Shown here: positions 55,406-64,000 of the stretch, in pieces | Numbering within the stretch: position 1 is the stretch's first letter | How the letters are laid out: the number at the start of each line of letters is the position of its first letter | DNA from: Bacteroidota bacterium | GTDB taxonomy: Bacteria > Bacteroidota > Bacteroidia > Bacteroidales > JACABE01 | Reading direction: 5' to 3' | Assembly: GCA_013377005.1 (NCBI GenBank) | Contig: JACABE010000012.1 | Span: 1 to 64,000 of the forward strand | Length of the DNA stretch: 64,000 nt | Made by a program: the position numbers and the translations under genes | The notes under the pieces: model-generated | The model's input: the letters and a program-made list of their open reading frames with translations, nothing else | The model's database searches: none | Told to the model about the DNA's origin: nothing

Positions 55406-55984
55406 TTACCTTTTCTCCAACTGAAGAAAGCTGTGGCTTAAATAAACAAACCATAAAGTCCAGCCAATATGAAAAAATCGTTGTTTAAGTCCGGAATAAT
55501 TGTCTATAAAGTTTGGAATTAATGTTAAAAATCCAAGTATCATAATGATGAATATTAATACTGAAAAGAATTTTATATTTTGTATAACTGTAGCTTTCCA
55601 AAATATAATGGCAAACAAAGGAGATAACGGCAAAAACATCGACGGAAAACCTAAAATTCCATGCAGTCTTAAAGGTAATGGGAAAATAGCTGCTCCCAAT
55701 ATTGAGAAAGAATATGTCAGGATTAATAAGATTGGAATTGTTTGTAATCCGATTTCAATTGCAGTTTTATAAAGCCCAATACAGAAGAGCAAACTTAAAA
55801 TTGAACATAATACCAATCCTGTTGTAAAAATGTATTGAGTTCTTGTTCCTATTCTACCTAATTCACTTACTATATTTGTGAGATGATTATAATTTTCAGT
55901 CATTAATCCACATACAATTAAAGTGCTCCAAAAAACCAATGGAATAACAAATCCTAAATAAATGAAACTTTTGTTTTTCTTCAT
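55406..55984 (-). CDS. DUF998-like membrane protein
   Basis: 192 aa, multi-TM; NHLTNIVSELGRIGTRTQYIF. Confidence 0.8.
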   Translation of the reverse strand: MKKNKSFIYLGFVIPLVFWSTLIVCGLMTENYNHLTNIVSELGRIGTRTQYIFTTGLVLCSILSLLFCIGLYKTAIEIGLQTIPILLILTYSFSILGAAIFPLPLRLHGILGFPSMFLPLSPLFAIIFWKATVIQNIKFFSVLIFIIMILGFLTLIPNFIDNYSGLKQRFFHIGWTLWFVYLSHSFLQLEKR

Positions 55985-56028
55985 TATTTCTGTCGACTAA
56001 TTATTGGCATGGAAATTATCAAAATATA

Positions 56029-56508
56029 CTAATACTTTATTAATTCTTCTTCAAGTTCTTTGATTGTTTCTTTATCCCAATATTTTTTGTGTGTGTATTT
56101 TTTATAAAGCTTAAGGTTTGTCTTGGCAAGTTCAAATTGTTTATTTGCATGGTAAACAATTGTAAGATTCATATATGCTGATCCGTTTTTTTTGTCAATA
56201 GAAATACATTTATTGAAACTTGCTATTGTTTGATTGACAAATTCTTTTTGTTCATACATAAATGCTTTTACATAACAGGTCAAGCCCAAATCATAGTAAT
56301 ACCGGTAATGTCCGGCTGAGATTTTTAAAGTATCAATTTCTAACAAATATTTTAAGGTTAATTCAACTGAATCTAAACTATTTTCTGTGCAACTGGTATG
56401 TACAACTTTTTCCCTTATCTGGTTATAGTCAATTTTATTTTGAGCAAATAAAGTCTCACAAAGCATAAGACTACAGTATACTAATATGTATTTAAGAAAT
56501 TTGTTCAT
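56029..56508 (-). CDS. Exported TPR-like protein
   Basis: Signal peptide and GSAYMNLTIVYHANKQFELAKTNLKLY. Confidence 0.7.
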   Translation of the reverse strand: MNKFLKYILVYCSLMLCETLFAQNKIDYNQIREKVVHTSCTENSLDSVELTLKYLLEIDTLKISAGHYRYYYDLGLTCYVKAFMYEQKEFVNQTIASFNKCISIDKKNGSAYMNLTIVYHANKQFELAKTNLKLYKKYTHKKYWDKETIKELEEELIKY

Positions 56509-56670
56509 TGATATGGTCCACTAACTTTATTATAACTTTCCCAAAAGGAACATTAATATCCAATATTTTGGTGGCTAAAATTATTGTTAATGATTATTTT
56601 TCAACAAATATAAGCTAAATTTCAGTTTATCTGTTGTCATAATCTTTTATTTATTTAAATTTTCCTTATT

Positions 56671-57732
56671 CTAATCTGGTTTCAAAGCTTTGTACCGACG
56701 ACCCCACCATTTGTATTTTGTGAATGAAGTAAAAACGATGATCCTTTCTACTATTTTAAATCGCATCGACCAATGGACAATTCGATACCAAATTGCAAGC
56801 AGTAATATAAAGAGAACCGATTCAATAAGCATTTTAACGATACTGTTCTCAATTCGAAAATAGGATAAGTCGAAATATTTATAAAAAGCAGCAAGCAAAA
56901 CCAGACTAAATGTCAGGCTATATCCAATTATATAACCGTGACCCGTTTCAATAGCTCTCTTTGGACAATTGCTTATACACTTCATACAACTTTCGCAGTT
57001 AAAAGTCCAGAATTGTCTTTTGTCAACTTTGATAATTGCTTTTACCGGACAAGCCTTAATGCAAATATCACAGTTGTTGCAATCATGGGAAGCATAAAAA
57101 GATTTGGCAAAAAAGAAACGTCCTATAAAGTAATATCCTAAAGCAATGGGAGCACAAAAAATATCATACACTTCCAGTAATGCTTTATAGTAGGATTTTC
57201 CTGATAGAATCTTTCGGGCAAATACCCTAACTCTTTCTTTGTTTTTTTGGTGAAGATATTTTACTGTACGCTCGTTAAGTCCGGGATGAAGTGAAATCCA
57301 GTTTGATGGCATATCAACCGGTAAAATGGCTTTAATTGAAAAACCTTTGATTATAAGAATTAAAGCTGATAAATAGAAGGCAATACCCGTTATGCCCGGT
57401 GTAATAAATTTCCCTATCAGCATTCCAGCTCTTGTATTCATTAATACAACTTTGTTTTTCCCTTTTGGAAACCGCATAATAAAATGCAGCATAATTGGCG
57501 GATAATTGAATCCATGAACGGGCGAAACAAATACAATCAACGAACCTGGTTCTGGTGCATCAATTGAATGCCTGTCGATTTGGGCAATATTTATTATTTG
57601 GCTTTCCACCTTGTTTTCTTCAGCACACTTTGATAACCAAAAAGCCACATTTCTCGAATTTCCGCTTCCCGAAAAATAGTAAATTATAATTTTACTATAC
57701 GCTTTTGTAGCAAGAGTATTTGCAATGAACAT
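56671..57732 (-). CDS. EFR1-type flavodoxin/ferredoxin membrane protein
   Basis: IYYFSGSGNSRNVAFWLSK flavodoxin-like start; CNNCDICIKACPVKAI and CESCMKCISNCPKRAIE. Confidence 0.87.
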   Translation of the reverse strand: MFIANTLATKAYSKIIIYYFSGSGNSRNVAFWLSKCAEENKVESQIINIAQIDRHSIDAPEPGSLIVFVSPVHGFNYPPIMLHFIMRFPKGKNKVVLMNTRAGMLIGKFITPGITGIAFYLSALILIIKGFSIKAILPVDMPSNWISLHPGLNERTVKYLHQKNKERVRVFARKILSGKSYYKALLEVYDIFCAPIALGYYFIGRFFFAKSFYASHDCNNCDICIKACPVKAIIKVDKRQFWTFNCESCMKCISNCPKRAIETGHGYIIGYSLTFSLVLLAAFYKYFDLSYFRIENSIVKMLIESVLFILLLAIWYRIVHWSMRFKIVERIIVFTSFTKYKWWGRRYKALKPD

Positions 57733-57743
57733 TTTGTAATATT

Positions 57744-58586
57744 TTAATTTGACACATTATACTTTATGCTCTTTAATTTGAAAACGCCATAGGTAAAATC
57801 ACCTTCAGTATATTTCCAGATGGTTTTACCATATGTAGGAATCATTCTTCCTTCAATTTCTTTATAATCCGAAATTGGAGTTACCCATGGTAGTTGTTTC
57901 AAACTGCCATCATCTTGCAATGCATATCTGTCGTCAGAAACAAAATTTATCAATGCTCCTGCTTCATTAAAATAGAGAATTGCTGATACAATGTATTTAC
58001 CGTTGCTAAGTGTAACTTTTGCAGTAAGCGAATCAATTTCTTTCCATGTCAAGCGCGCATCAATCAAACTTCCGGGAGCAAACAGGCACATATCGTTTAA
58101 CAGGGTTACGGTTTCGGCTTTCGTAAGTTCTTCACCTCGGATATCAACCACTTTGAACAATTCTGCCACCTTTACCTGAAAGCTTGCACTATAGTTTATA
58201 TAGAGATGCATGGCACGAAACGGTATTCCCATCTTACTCGCCTTCATTAGAAACAAACGGGAGTATTTCCCATAAAAATTATATTGAATAGAATTAGACT
58301 TCATGGGTTTATCCCCTGGTTTTCGGTACATATCAGCATCAAATTCAATTCTTACATTTTGTATTTTGCTTTTGCCGATGGCTCCAGTATATGCCAAATA
58401 CTTTTTTACACAATTGGGAAGATGATCGGTTTCCTGTTCACTAAGAATATTTTCTGCCTGCAAAGGCTGTAAGGCGAATTCTTCTGCTTTCTTCAATCGA
58501 AATATCTTTGTTGAAGTATTGCAAGCTGTTAATGTTATCATACTTAAAATTATAATGTTTATAATTATTCCCGAAAACGGCTTCAT
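57744..58586 (-). CDS. Lipoprotein, DUF6544-like (tentative)
   Basis: Lipobox LTACNTS; LPNCVKKYLAYTGAIGKSKIQNVRIEFDADMY. Confidence 0.6.
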   Translation of the reverse strand: MKPFSGIIINIIILSMITLTACNTSTKIFRLKKAEEFALQPLQAENILSEQETDHLPNCVKKYLAYTGAIGKSKIQNVRIEFDADMYRKPGDKPMKSNSIQYNFYGKYSRLFLMKASKMGIPFRAMHLYINYSASFQVKVAELFKVVDIRGEELTKAETVTLLNDMCLFAPGSLIDARLTWKEIDSLTAKVTLSNGKYIVSAILYFNEAGALINFVSDDRYALQDDGSLKQLPWVTPISDYKEIEGRMIPTYGKTIWKYTEGDFTYGVFKLKSIKYNVSN

Positions 58587-58615
58587 AAAACTGACACTTT
58601 ACTATTTTTTATTGT

Positions 58616-59272
58616 TTAAAAATGCCAACCCACTTTTAGCGATACTTCGCCCTGAAACTTTTTGGTTTTGTAATCAGTATTACCCACCAATACTTTTTCA
58701 TCATTAACAACGTAATGCAATGCACCCCAAGGCTCAATATAAAAGTTTTTATAAACTTTAAAAATATAACCGCTTCCTGCTGTAGCCACATAATCTTTGA
58801 AGTTATAATCTTGATGATTCAATTTGGAGTTTATCGTGTTATTCCACATTTCTACCCCGCAACCAAACCACCATCCTTTGAAATTATTTTTCAGAAAATA
58901 ATCAAAAATCAAAGCAGTGGCTGTTGTTTTTAAATCTTTAAAATCATCATTCCCCATTAGTTTGTCAGGCATTTGAAATCCTGCAATTACGCCGCGAACC
59001 CTATATTTTTTATACCCAAACCACAATTGAGCCGAGTACCCGAAATTGCCGGTTGTGGCACTCATAATCGGAGGGAGTAAATCAATTGCTACACCCACTG
59101 TTGGTTTCGGATGTAAACCATTGGGTTGAGGTGTTGGTGATGGTTCTTTAGAAGAGGTTTCTACTACATTCGTTTGAGCCGAAACAGAAATGAATAAAGA
59201 TAAAAGCGCAACAAAAATTAAAATTCGTTTTTTCATATCATAAGGTTTTAAAATGAGGATACAAAAGTACAT
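58616..59272 (-). CDS. Exported beta-barrel-like hypothetical protein
   Basis: Signal peptide, alternating hydrophobic strands, terminal Phe (KVGWHF); start probably at internal MKKRILIF. Confidence 0.6.
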   Translation of the reverse strand: MYFCILILKPYDMKKRILIFVALLSLFISVSAQTNVVETSSKEPSPTPQPNGLHPKPTVGVAIDLLPPIMSATTGNFGYSAQLWFGYKKYRVRGVIAGFQMPDKLMGNDDFKDLKTTATALIFDYFLKNNFKGWWFGCGVEMWNNTINSKLNHQDYNFKDYVATAGSGYIFKVYKNFYIEPWGALHYVVNDEKVLVGNTDYKTKKFQGEVSLKVGWHF

Positions 59273-59315
59273 TGGCTTAACGGTTCAATTGCTCCACATT
59301 TGTTACCAAATAATT

Positions 59316-59897
59316 TTAATAAAATATTTCTTTACGAATCCGGCTTAAGGATTTTGGTGTTATTCCCAAGTAGTTGGCAATATGGTAAAGCTGAACTTTC
59401 TGAAATACCTGCGGGTATTTTTTCAATAGATTTTCATAACGTTCCTTCGCCGAAAGAACTTGTAGCTCAATGCTCTGTTCCGCAATTTTTAAATAAGCCG
59501 CTTCCATCAAAATCCTACCCAATCGTTCTATTTTCGGAATCATTAAATACAAATCGCATAAATCTTTTTGCTTTATAACAAAAACCTCCGAATCTTCAAT
59601 AGCTTTAATATTAATTTTTGAAGGCATATTATTCAATCGGCTTTGGTTATTATTAACCCAATCGCCCTCAAAAGCAAAGTCAGTGGTTATTTCATCCCCC
59701 TTATCATTCGTTTTAAAATAAATCAATACACCATAATTAACAAACCCGATATAATCGCAAATCTCACCTTCTTTAAGAAAGAAATCATTCTTCTTTATTT
59801 TTTTCGACACCAAAGCAGCACTGAATACCGAAAACTCCTCATTATTGATAGTAATAATTGGATCGATGCTATTTATAATTTTTAGAAACTTGTCCAT
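59316..59897 (-). CDS. Crp/Fnr family transcriptional regulator
   Basis: cNMP-binding fold, GEICDYIGFVNYGVLIYF; C-terminal QLYHIANYLGITPKSLSRIRKE. Confidence 0.9.
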   Translation of the reverse strand: MDKFLKIINSIDPIITINNEEFSVFSAALVSKKIKKNDFFLKEGEICDYIGFVNYGVLIYFKTNDKGDEITTDFAFEGDWVNNNQSRLNNMPSKINIKAIEDSEVFVIKQKDLCDLYLMIPKIERLGRILMEAAYLKIAEQSIELQVLSAKERYENLLKKYPQVFQKVQLYHIANYLGITPKSLSRIRKEIFY

Positions 59898-59902
59898 AAA
59901 AC

Positions 59903-59982
59903 GTTCCGCAATTTGCTGTCAGGTCGCTAAATTAGTTAATTCTTTTTTTTGTTAACCCCCGCTTGTACAAGGTGCAGTTATA
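59903..59982 (-). repeat. attC-like repeat, copy 1
   Basis: Minus strand TATAACTGCACCTTGTACAAGCGGGGGTTAACAAAAAAAAGAATTAACT. Confidence 0.7.
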
Positions 59983-60016
59983 GTGTGTTTTTCTTCTGTC
60001 CAGTTTCGTTGTCATT

Positions 60017-60508
60017 TTAAGCATAACCATTTATACCCAAGTCAAATAGTTTGTTTTTGTCAAGATTAAATTTTACATTCCAATAGTAACTTCCTCCGTC
60101 AAGCACTATAATTCTATCTGTCAACCAACGGTCAGTGTAATCTTTGTCCTCTGACCAAAAGCAGTTAATGAGTAAAATTCTATTACCTTTTTTGTCAATG
60201 TAGCCAAAATACTGCCGCTTATATTTATGGAGATTTTTGTGAATAATTGGTGACGAGGATTGATTTACTAACTGTTTGTTTAAAATCTTTAAATTGTTGT
60301 TTAATGCTATTTCCGCCTTTTCAATTTCTTGTCTTGTTGGTGAAAAGCGTTGTCCTGGAATAAAGTCAATATAGTTTGCAGGAAAAATTGCTATGTCAAA
60401 TTTATTAGTCTTATAATGGTCAGCTTTTTTAAAGATAGTGTCCGCCTGTCCGAAACTGTTGATGGTTGTCAGCAGTATTGAGGTCAAAATTATTAATGCT
60501 TTTGTCAT
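60017..60508 (-). CDS. Exported hypothetical protein (cassette-like gene 1)
   Basis: 163 aa with signal peptide. Confidence 0.6.
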   Translation of the reverse strand: MTKALIILTSILLTTINSFGQADTIFKKADHYKTNKFDIAIFPANYIDFIPGQRFSPTRQEIEKAEIALNNNLKILNKQLVNQSSSPIIHKNLHKYKRQYFGYIDKKGNRILLINCFWSEDKDYTDRWLTDRIIVLDGGSYYWNVKFNLDKNKLFDLGINGYA

Positions 60509-60540
60509 TGTGTGTTGTCTTTAAAATGCCACATACCATT

Positions 60541-60643
60541 CCGTAGCTTTTTACTTTCGGGGAATGTATAGTTTCTTTCAGCTCACTAAATAGTTAATTC
60601 TTTTTTTGTTATTAAACCCCGCTAGCAGCAAGCTGCTGTTAGG
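60541..60643 (-). repeat. attC-like repeat, copy 2
   Basis: Minus strand GCCTAACAGCAGCTTGCTGCTAGCGGGGTTTAATAACAAAAAAAGAATTAACTATTTAGTGAG. Confidence 0.75.
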
Positions 60644-60685
60644 CACAGTATATTTATTTTAATTCATTGTTTGTTAATTTTAGAA

Positions 60686-61366
60686 CTATTTCGTTATTTT
60701 TAATGAATTCCCTCCTATGAGCACATAATCCCCCTGAGGAAAAACTTTTAATTTACCATTTGTATCATATACTGCGAAATAAGTAAAAATCCCAACATTT
60801 TTATCCAGATGTAATGGCTCATAAATGTCTTCCGTATCAACATCTTTTGGCAGTGCAACAATATAAACCCTACCATCAGTATCTACCAAACCCGGACAAT
60901 ACTCATTGTTTAATGTTCTACAAATTAATTGTATCCTTACATTGGGTTCAAAGCTTTCATTTTTTTCTTTTTTCCCCAGACTGAATAAAAAAAACTTATC
61001 GTAAATCGTTTTGGCTGAAATAATAATAGTGTCAGAATTTCTTGATATTGTTCCATTACAATTGAAAATATTAATTTCATTCTGATGTTTCCCTTTACAT
61101 TCCCTGAGATCTGTCACTTTTAATCTGCCTGTAGTATCAATTTCTATATCATATCCCGAACCATCATTCGAGCCATGCTTACACCTAGCCCCGTATTTAT
61201 TGTATGTAATATCCGGGCCTTCTGCAAAACTATCAACTTCATTTGGTTTCAACTCGTGAAACTCAACCTCCAGATTTGTAATAACGTTCTGAGCTCTGAT
61301 CTGAACGAAAGATTGCAACATAATTAAAATAAAAATCAGAGATAGCAGTATCAGTTTCTTTTTCAT
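60686..61366 (-). CDS. Exported hypothetical protein (cassette-like gene 2)
   Basis: 226 aa with signal peptide. Confidence 0.6.
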   Translation of the reverse strand: MKKKLILLSLIFILIMLQSFVQIRAQNVITNLEVEFHELKPNEVDSFAEGPDITYNKYGARCKHGSNDGSGYDIEIDTTGRLKVTDLRECKGKHQNEINIFNCNGTISRNSDTIIISAKTIYDKFFLFSLGKKEKNESFEPNVRIQLICRTLNNEYCPGLVDTDGRVYIVALPKDVDTEDIYEPLHLDKNVGIFTYFAVYDTNGKLKVFPQGDYVLIGGNSLKITK

Positions 61367-61402
61367 TTTTTTACTTTTAATAATTCATTTTTTCTTTTTA
61401 TT

Positions 61403-61436
61403 GTTAAACCCCGCTTGTAGCAAGGTGCTGTTAGAT
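61403..61436 (-). repeat. attC-like repeat, copy 3 (core)
   Basis: Minus strand ATCTAACAGCACCTTGCTACAAGCGGGGTTTAAC, starting 6 bp after the stop codon of 61443-61826. Confidence 0.75.
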
Positions 61437-61442
61437 GTAGTA

Positions 61443-61826
61443 TTATTTCTCTTGAACTTCACTTTCCTTCAAAAAAATATTGCAACAAATATTAAATAAC
61501 ATTCCAATAATAAACAAAGTCAATCCAAAAATTGCTATCATTGATATTGGAATCCATAATTGATTTTTTTCAAAAGAATCATGAAAGAATTTATATTTTG
61601 TCAAAAAATTATTTGGCAAAATAAAAGCGAATAAAACTGAAATTATACATTGAACACTTAGAAGAAATTGTGAAGTTTGTTTAGATTTTATTTTATTAAA
61701 ATATTTAAAAGTGTATCCACCAGTCAATTTATAAAAAACATATCCAAGAGCAAATAAGATTATAATTAAAATAAACAAACCCCATTTTATTTGAAAATAA
61801 TTTGAAAGAATTATAAGTTGTATCAT
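61443..61826 (-). CDS. Membrane hypothetical protein (cassette-like gene 3b)
   Basis: 127 aa, multi-TM. Confidence 0.55.
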   Translation of the reverse strand: MIQLIILSNYFQIKWGLFILIIILFALGYVFYKLTGGYTFKYFNKIKSKQTSQFLLSVQCIISVLFAFILPNNFLTKYKFFHDSFEKNQLWIPISMIAIFGLTLFIIGMLFNICCNIFLKESEVQEK

Positions 61827-61835
61827 AACTGTCGA

Positions 61836-62027
61836 TTAAACAATATTAAAAATAAGAAATGCAATCATGCAAAGTATTAATAGTCCAGCAATAAAGTTTC
61901 TGACATCTTTAAATGAAGTATCAAATCGCCCAGTCATTTCATCATTAAACTTCCCTTTAAAACCTTTTATTGTCCAAAAGAAAAATGCACCTGTCAGAAT
62001 TATTATAAATCTAAATATAATCCCCAT
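61836..62027 (-). CDS. Small membrane protein (cassette-like gene 3a)
   Basis: 63 aa, two TM segments. Confidence 0.55.
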   Translation of the reverse strand: MGIIFRFIIILTGAFFFWTIKGFKGKFNDEMTGRFDTSFKDVRNFIAGLLILCMIAFLIFNIV

Positions 62028-62090
62028 TCACGTATAGTATTAATATTATTTTCTAATATATCAAATTCGTTTTATATATTGCACTCAAAG

Positions 62091-62198
62091 TTCCGCAGCT
62101 TGCTTTCAGGCAAGGATTGCAAACTTCCTTCCCTTTCAACTCACTAAATAGTTAATTCTTTTTTTGTTAAACCCCGCTTGTAGCAATGTGCTGTTAGC
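62091..62198 (-). repeat. attC-like repeat, copy 4
   Basis: Minus strand TAACAGCACATTGCTACAAGCGGGGTTTAACAAAAAAAGAATTAACTATTTAGTGAG...CTGAAAGCAAGCTGCGGAA. Confidence 0.75.
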
Positions 62199-62215
62199 AG
62201 TAGCTTTTTTATTTT

Positions 62216-62845
62216 TCATAATGGTCCAGTTGTAAATGAGATTGTTACAGTAAATTTATTATTAGAATTCTTTTCAATTCTGTCTAATGTTACAAAGCTA
62301 CTAATCTCATTATTATCAAATATTAATTGTTTCCCAAGTTCTAAATCTTTAAAGTTGTTTTTATTTTTTAATTGGTTTTTTAAATATTTCAACCCGTCTC
62401 CTATTAATGGCATTAATGGTGTTTCAATACCAGAAACTATTTCGTTCATTAGTAAATAAGATGAATTTAACCAATACGGAAGATTATTTGTATCACCTTG
62501 AAATTTCGTAGTTTTGAAACTGAAAGACAATGTATAATATTCACAACCCCAATTATGGATTATCAAGCTGTCTCCATTCTTTAATGATACAGTTTCATAC
62601 GCAGTTAAACTGTCAGATTGTAATTGAAAATGTGAGTTTGGAAATATTGCTTTATTCAAAATAGGAGTTGCTTCACCACGAATACATTCATCCTTATTAT
62701 ATTGAGATAATGAATCGCCATTCACCATAACACTATCTTTTGATGATTTCTTATCAAAGTTGTCTTCATGTTCTTTCAATGAAGATTTGCACGAATAAAT
62801 ACCTAACGTCAAAATTATTATCGCTATGTATGTCTGCTTTTTCAT
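62216..62845 (-). CDS. Lipoprotein, hypothetical (cassette-like gene 4)
   Basis: 209 aa, lipobox GIYSCKSS. Confidence 0.6.
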   Translation of the reverse strand: MKKQTYIAIIILTLGIYSCKSSLKEHEDNFDKKSSKDSVMVNGDSLSQYNKDECIRGEATPILNKAIFPNSHFQLQSDSLTAYETVSLKNGDSLIIHNWGCEYYTLSFSFKTTKFQGDTNNLPYWLNSSYLLMNEIVSGIETPLMPLIGDGLKYLKNQLKNKNNFKDLELGKQLIFDNNEISSFVTLDRIEKNSNNKFTVTISFTTGPL

Positions 62846-63095
62846 AATGTTACTGTTAATTTGATATCTAAGTCATCCTATACAAAACGCTCCGTTTACA
62901 ATGTATATGTATGACAAATATCATATTTATTCCCGACAAATTTAATAATTTTTATTCACAAATCATCAAAAGGCGATATTGTTTTCAGATTTGAATTTTG
63001 TAAGTTTTCTTTGCTACGAAGAAGGACCGACCTTATAGAATTTACGCTAAAAAAAAGTATTCAAAATAGCGAGGGATCTAAAATACATTACCCAT

Positions 63096-63130
63096 CCCCG
63101 CTTATCAGCTTCTTCAGCTGATTAGCGGGG
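63096..63130. other. Long hairpin at left edge of array C
   Basis: CCCCGCTTATCAGCT-TCTTC-AGCTGATTAGCGGGG; 15-bp stem, one mismatch. Confidence 0.8.
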
Positions 63131-63149
63131 ATATATAACGATGCCTTCA

Positions 63150-64000
63150 AACGCCAAGAGAATGCTTTCGATCATCAGTAGAATACATTCCGTCGTCGGT
63201 AGAATGCCTTCCAACATTAGTAGAATATCTTCTGTCATTAGTAGAATACATCAGTCATTAGTAGAATGTCTTCAATCTTTAGTAGAATGCTTTCAGACAT
63301 CGGTAGAATGCCTTCCGACATTAGTAGAATGTCTTCTGACATTAGTAGAATGCTTTCCGACATCGGTAGAATGTCTTCTGACATTAGTAGAATACCTTCC
63401 GTCGTCGGTAGAAAGCCTTCCAACATCAGTAGAATGCCTTCTGATAACAGTAGAATGCTTTCTTTCGTTAGTTGAATACATCAGTCATTAGTAGAATGTC
63501 TTCTGTCATCAGTAGAATGTCTTCTGATATCGGTAGAATGCTTTCTGTCGTTAGTAGAATACATCAGTCATTAGTAGAATGTCTTCAATCGTTAGTAGAA
63601 TGCTTTCAGACATCGGCAGAATGCCTTCCGATATTAGTAGAATGCCTTCAAACATCAGTAGAATGCTATCGTTCTTCAGTAGAATGCCTTCTGAGGTCGT
63701 GCAATTACTTTCTGTCATCATGCAAAAGCTTTCAAATGATTTGCAATAGCTTTCTGTCATCGTACAAATACCTTCCACCATTGTGCAAAAGCTTTCAGTT
63801 ATCGTGCAATACCTTCCGACGTTGTGCAAATACCTTCAGAAGTCATGCAAATGCTTTCTATCGTTATGCAATTGCTTTCGTACAGCATGAAATACTTGCT
63901 GTCATCAGTAGAATGCTTTCGGTATTAACGAGAATACAATAAATCTTTAAGCAAATGTTTTCGTACTATCAGTAATTGCTTTCTGACATCGTGCAAATGC
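63150..64000. repeat. 21-bp direct-repeat array C (about 40 units, truncated by window end)
   Basis: AGTAGAATGCCTTCCGACATT-type 21-bp units with occasional 20-bp units; GTGCAAATGCTTTCTGTCATC subfamily from ~63696. Confidence 0.95.

Noticed and set aside
63141-63942. Overlapping ORFs 63141-63491(+), 63266-63475(+), 63472-63942(+), 63238-63426(-), 63293-63481(-), 63551-63829(-) with heptad-repeat translations
   Set aside because: A 21-bp period is a multiple of 3, so stop-free frames persist on both strands. The 20-bp units shift the frame and no frame stays open across the array; more likely artefacts of the repeat than proteins.
63150-64000. CRISPR array
   Set aside because: Period of 21 bp with at most a few variable bases per unit, no long unique spacers and no cas genes in the window.

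Overview
AT-rich Bacteroidota (Bacteroidales-like) chromosomal window. The backbone is housekeeping: rpoB/rpoC, rplL-J-A-K, nusG, secE, tuf, five tRNAs, tgt, nadC, rlmH, kdsB, trmB, an ExbB/ExbD/TonB set and an hdrCBA-flxDCBA-like redox operon. Three non-coding layers stand out. (1) A composite module occurs twice (about 4842-6545 and 30142-31792). Each copy has a ~240-bp dispersed repeat at the 3' side of a minus-strand ~320-aa alpha-helical protein with a beta-type C-terminal domain, and a direct-repeat array upstream of that gene (43-bp units in copy A; eight indel-free 21-bp units in copy B). The two proteins differ but appear to share a distant motif. (2) A third, much larger 21-bp array (about 40 units, two subfamilies) starts next to a 15-bp-stem hairpin at 63096 and runs off the right edge. 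(3) Four copies of an attC-like, GC-rich element lie at the 3' end of consecutive same-strand small genes (59.9-62.2 kb), like an integron cassette array without an integrase in view. The repeat-array/helical-protein module is my best candidate for an undescribed system. Its function is unknown and homology between the two proteins is by-eye inference only. All family calls come from reading the protein sequences; no searches were run.
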